NCBI GenBank assembly: GCA_024409235.1
Contig: JAKSUA010000018.1
Coordinates: 1-45,246, forward strand
Direction of reading: 5' to 3'
Origin: Bacteroidales bacterium
GTDB taxonomy: Bacteria; Bacteroidota; Bacteroidia; Bacteroidales; UBA1715
DNA: 45,246 nucleotides
Every line of letters begins with the position of its first letter. Position 1 is the first letter of the stretch. Both the position numbers and the translations under genes were made by a program. Positions 43,795-45,246 of the stretch are shown here, piece after piece. The notes beneath the pieces are model-generated. The model worked only from the letters and a program-made list of their open reading frames with translations, did not search any database and was not told the origin of the DNA.

Positions 43795-43871
43795 GGGCCT
43801 TTAGCTCAGCTGGTTAGAGCACCTGACTCATAATCAGGTGGTCGCTGGTTCAAGCCCAGCAAGGCCCACCA
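43795..43871 (+). tRNA. tRNA with CAT anticodon, probably tRNA-Ile2 (lysidine type)
   Basis: A 77-nt cloverleaf with encoded CCA (43869-43871). Acceptor GGGCCTT pairs with AAGGCCC, and the anticodon stem CCTGA/TCAGG carries loop CTCATAA (anticodon CAT). A paired first base excludes initiator tRNA. C4-G69 and C5-G68 in the acceptor match determinants known for E. coli TilS, and the T-arm GGTCGCTGGTTCAAG resembles tRNA-Ile2. Elongator Met remains possible. Confidence 0.9.
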
Positions 43872-43875
43872 CCAG

Positions 43876-43907
43876 AAAGCACTTACAATTTGTAAGTGCT
43901 TTTTTTG
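43876..43907 (+). terminator. Terminator after the CAT tRNA
   Basis: AAAGCACTTAC (43876-43886) pairs with GTAAGTGCTTT (43892-43902), loop AATTT, followed by a T-run. It lies 4 nt after the tRNA CCA. Confidence 0.9.
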
Positions 43908-43982
43908 TTGATTTTCTCGCAAAAACCAATTTGTTTCGAAACAAAATAATTAATTGTATGGGCGTATTGCTGATGTGAACCC

Positions 43983-44675
43983 CTACAGATGTTTCATAAA
44001 TTCATCGGCGGGTATTTCCAATTTGGCAAACGGCGGAAACAGCCGCTTCCCTTTTTGCAAGCATAGACAATGTAGATCATCCACATAGTTGTCTATCAAA
44101 ATAATTCGTTTTTGTGCAGAACGAATTAAATCGTTGGCAAATTTGTAGGCATCAAAAATTTGACCATTATAGAATAATCCTTGAATTGGAGGTAATGAAG
44201 TTTGTACAAAGAAATCAACTTTTTTATTCAATTCAGTAATCTGACGGGTGTGAGATTGTAATGTATTATTGATTTCCTGAAATTCTTGATTTACAGAATA
44301 TCCTTTTAATAAATATTCTTTCAAAACCTTGTTAGCCCATTGACGAAATAAAGTGGCATTTTTGCTATTTACCCTATAACCAACAGATAAAATGGCATCA
44401 AGATTATAAAATTGAGTTTTATATATTTTCCCATCTGTTGCAGTATATTCCAAAATGGAATACACTGAAAATTTATCTAATTCCTTTTCCTTAAAAATGT
44501 TATTCAAATGCTTTGAAATTGCAGGTTGTTTTACACCAAACAAATCAGCCATTTGTGCCTGCGTGAGCCACACTGTTTCATTCTCTATATGAACATCTAA
44601 ACTAATTGTTTCGTTTAGATTGTACAAAATAATCTCGCCTTGTTTTATAAGCGATTCCTGCTGCAGTTCTTTCAT
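43983..44675 (-). CDS. RhuM-family (Virulence_RhuM) DNA-binding protein with an abnormal, shortened C-terminus
   Basis: The 230-residue protein has the helix-turn-helix WLTQAQMADLFGVKQPAISKHL near residues 36-57. The RhuM core follows (SVYSILEYTATDGKIYKTQFYNLDAILSVGYRVNSKNA, then FRQWANKVLKEYLLKGY). A helix and the start of a C-terminal domain come next (PPIQGLFYNGQIFDAYKFANDLIRSAQKRIILIDNYVDD). Related proteins I know continue for about 100 residues after that ILIDNYVDD. Here it changes to LHCLCLQKGKRLFPPF and stops 31 residues on. The last 120 bp are richer in GC than the rest, suggesting an internal deletion or recombination. The role is unproved; such genes are usually mobile or toxin-antitoxin-like cargo. 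Confidence 0.75.
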   Translation of the reverse strand: MKELQQESLIKQGEIILYNLNETISLDVHIENETVWLTQAQMADLFGVKQPAISKHLNNIFKEKELDKFSVYSILEYTATDGKIYKTQFYNLDAILSVGYRVNSKNATLFRQWANKVLKEYLLKGYSVNQEFQEINNTLQSHTRQITELNKKVDFFVQTSLPPIQGLFYNGQIFDAYKFANDLIRSAQKRIILIDNYVDDLHCLCLQKGKRLFPPFAKLEIPADEFMKHL

Positions 44676-44783
44676 TGTATTGTTGCTTTAATACAAAAAT
44701 AATGAACATTACAACATATTGCAACCGCAACATTTATAACCAATTATCACAAAATAAATACAAATTGACACAAATAGAATTCC

Positions 44784-44951
44784 GTACGGGCAGGGCTCTG
44801 CCCTGCCCTATATATTCCATTTATTTTGCCAATAAAATAGGCGGAGCAGAGCCCCGCCCCGATAGGGATATCCATTTTATAAATAAAAAAATCGCAGAAC
44901 CCGAAATGGATTCTGCGATTTAAATTAGAGGGCGTATGAATACGCCCGTAC
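44784..44951. repeat. Nested inverted-repeat (REP/MITE-like) element
   Basis: The element is bounded by GTACGGGC (44784-44791) and its inverse GCCCGTAC (44944-44951). Inside, a near-palindrome at 44788-44808 (core GGGCTCTGC) and an inverted imperfect copy at 44840-44860 (core GCAGAGCCC; 17 of 21 positions match) are separated by a 31-nt AT-rich loop. A terminator-like hairpin (44888-44921) and the hairpin GGGCGTAT-GA-ATACGCCC (44930-44947) follow. No transposase is present. The 44676-44966 stretch holds nothing else I can support. Confidence 0.7.
44888..44921 (-). terminator. Terminator for the FISUMP gene
   Basis: AAATCGCAGAA (44888-44898) pairs over 11 bp with TTCTGCGATTT (44911-44921). 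On the minus strand a T-run follows. It lies 45 nt past the FISUMP stop at 44967 and inside the repeat element. Confidence 0.75.
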
Positions 44952-44966
44952 TATAAATGGTAAATT

Positions 44967-45246
44967 CTACAACCCACGCACCAAGCGAACCGAAAGTCCG
45001 TAGTAGCGGTCGCTGCCGTTCACGTAGGCACTGGCGCTGCCGAGGTTCATGACGGCATTGTCGCTGTAGAAGCACAGGTGGCCCGCGAGGTCGTAAGCCG
45101 AAGACGACCAGTAGTACCCGTCGGAACCCACGTCGCCAACGACCGAACCGTGGCAGTAGCCAGCAGCAGGAAGAAAAACCGCGCCGTTTGATTCCATTTT
45201 TGACCAGTCGCTTGTGGTGTATGTATTGCTGTTAAAACCGTTCATT
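44967..45246 (-). CDS. FISUMP/C-type-lectin-like domain protein, C-terminal part (runs off the right edge)
   Basis: Only the last 92 residues are inside the window, and the reading frame continues past it. LPAAGYCHGSVVGDVGSDG, YYWSSSAYD and the ending YYGLSVRLVRGL match the C-terminus of the Fibrobacter succinogenes major paralogous (FISUMP) domain. That fold is related to formylglycine-generating-enzyme/C-type-lectin folds and is often surface-exposed. An in-frame Met near the edge is not taken as the start. The coding DNA is strikingly GC-rich (37 of 60 bases in 45061-45120), against about 25-30% in nearby genes. Most codons in the YYWSS-to-YYG stretch end in C. The function of this copy is unknown. 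Confidence 0.8.
   Translation of the reverse strand, partial: MNGFNSNTYTTSDWSKMESNGAVFLPAAGYCHGSVVGDVGSDGYYWSSSAYDLAGHLCFYSDNAVMNLGSASAYVNGSDRYYGLSVRLVRGL

Noticed and set aside
44675..44923. Rightward 82-codon open frame across the repeat element
   Set aside because: It is built from palindromic and low-complexity sequence, with no recognisable protein or promoter.

Overview
The window looks like a chromosomal segment of a Bacteroidota bacterium, most likely order Bacteroidales. The evidence is AT-rich DNA, many lipoproteins with Bacteroidota-type lipoboxes, family markers largely restricted to the phylum (SusD/RagB, DUF4270, lipoprotein-type TamA, fused MurF-Alr, a single-domain GlgA-like protein, FISUMP), and repeated -7 boxes of the form TAnnTTTG, the Bacteroidota promoter signature. 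I see no rRNA, CRISPR array, transposase, prophage or origin. About 43 of the 45 kb is ordinary core genome. Only the right-hand 1.3 kb looks accessory.

Layout, left to right. (1) 1-1847: a leftward translation block made of rpsU-xerC-hpf, then tRNA-Thr(GGT) and the start of tuf. Each part has its own promoter, and the two promoters share an identical 14-nt core. (2) 1851-7891: leftward envelope genes, namely a ComEA-like helix-hairpin-helix membrane protein, a TamL-type outer-membrane assembly protein and a large HExxH/propeller/barrel protein. (3) 8015-9232: ornithine aminotransferase (leftward). (4) 9401-14223: a rightward pair, a TPR/SpoIIE-type phosphatase and the MurF-alanine racemase fusion. 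(5) 14226-18555: RecQ (leftward) and a MaeB-type malic enzyme (rightward).

(6) 18639-31248: a long leftward run in transcription order recQ2, a HAD phosphatase, priA and an LTA-synthase-like sulfatase. A strong promoter then opens susD-like, lipoprotein, vsr, ribF, a beta-helix lipoprotein and a small lipoprotein, ending at a terminator shared with maeB. (7) 31376-38634: kpsF (rightward) meets a tight leftward operon of glgA-like, DUF4270, glmS, heptosyltransferase and waaA. (8) 38829-41513: divergent from that operon, panC-panD-flippase-like-rfaE2, closed by a strong terminator. (9) 41635-43717: proC with a lipoprotein, and a HAD phosphatase, all leftward.

(10) 43795-45246: a CAT-anticodon tRNA (probably Ile2) with promoter and terminator, then an accessory patch. 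The patch holds a RhuM-type protein with an abnormal C-terminus, a 168-bp nested inverted-repeat element, and the C-terminus of a GC-rich FISUMP protein that runs off the window.

Several genes converge on the envelope. KpsF makes arabinose-5-phosphate for Kdo, WaaA attaches Kdo, RfaE2 activates heptose and the GT9 enzyme adds it. GlmS and MurF-Alr feed UDP-GlcNAc and peptidoglycan, and TamL serves outer-membrane assembly. PriA, two RecQs, Vsr and XerC handle DNA. PanC/PanD (pantothenate), RibF (FMN/FAD), ProC and RocD (proline/ornithine) and MaeB are metabolic. No convincing new multi-gene system is visible. The best leads are the right-edge patch (possible diversity-generating target plus repeat element) and the HExxH-propeller-barrel protein.
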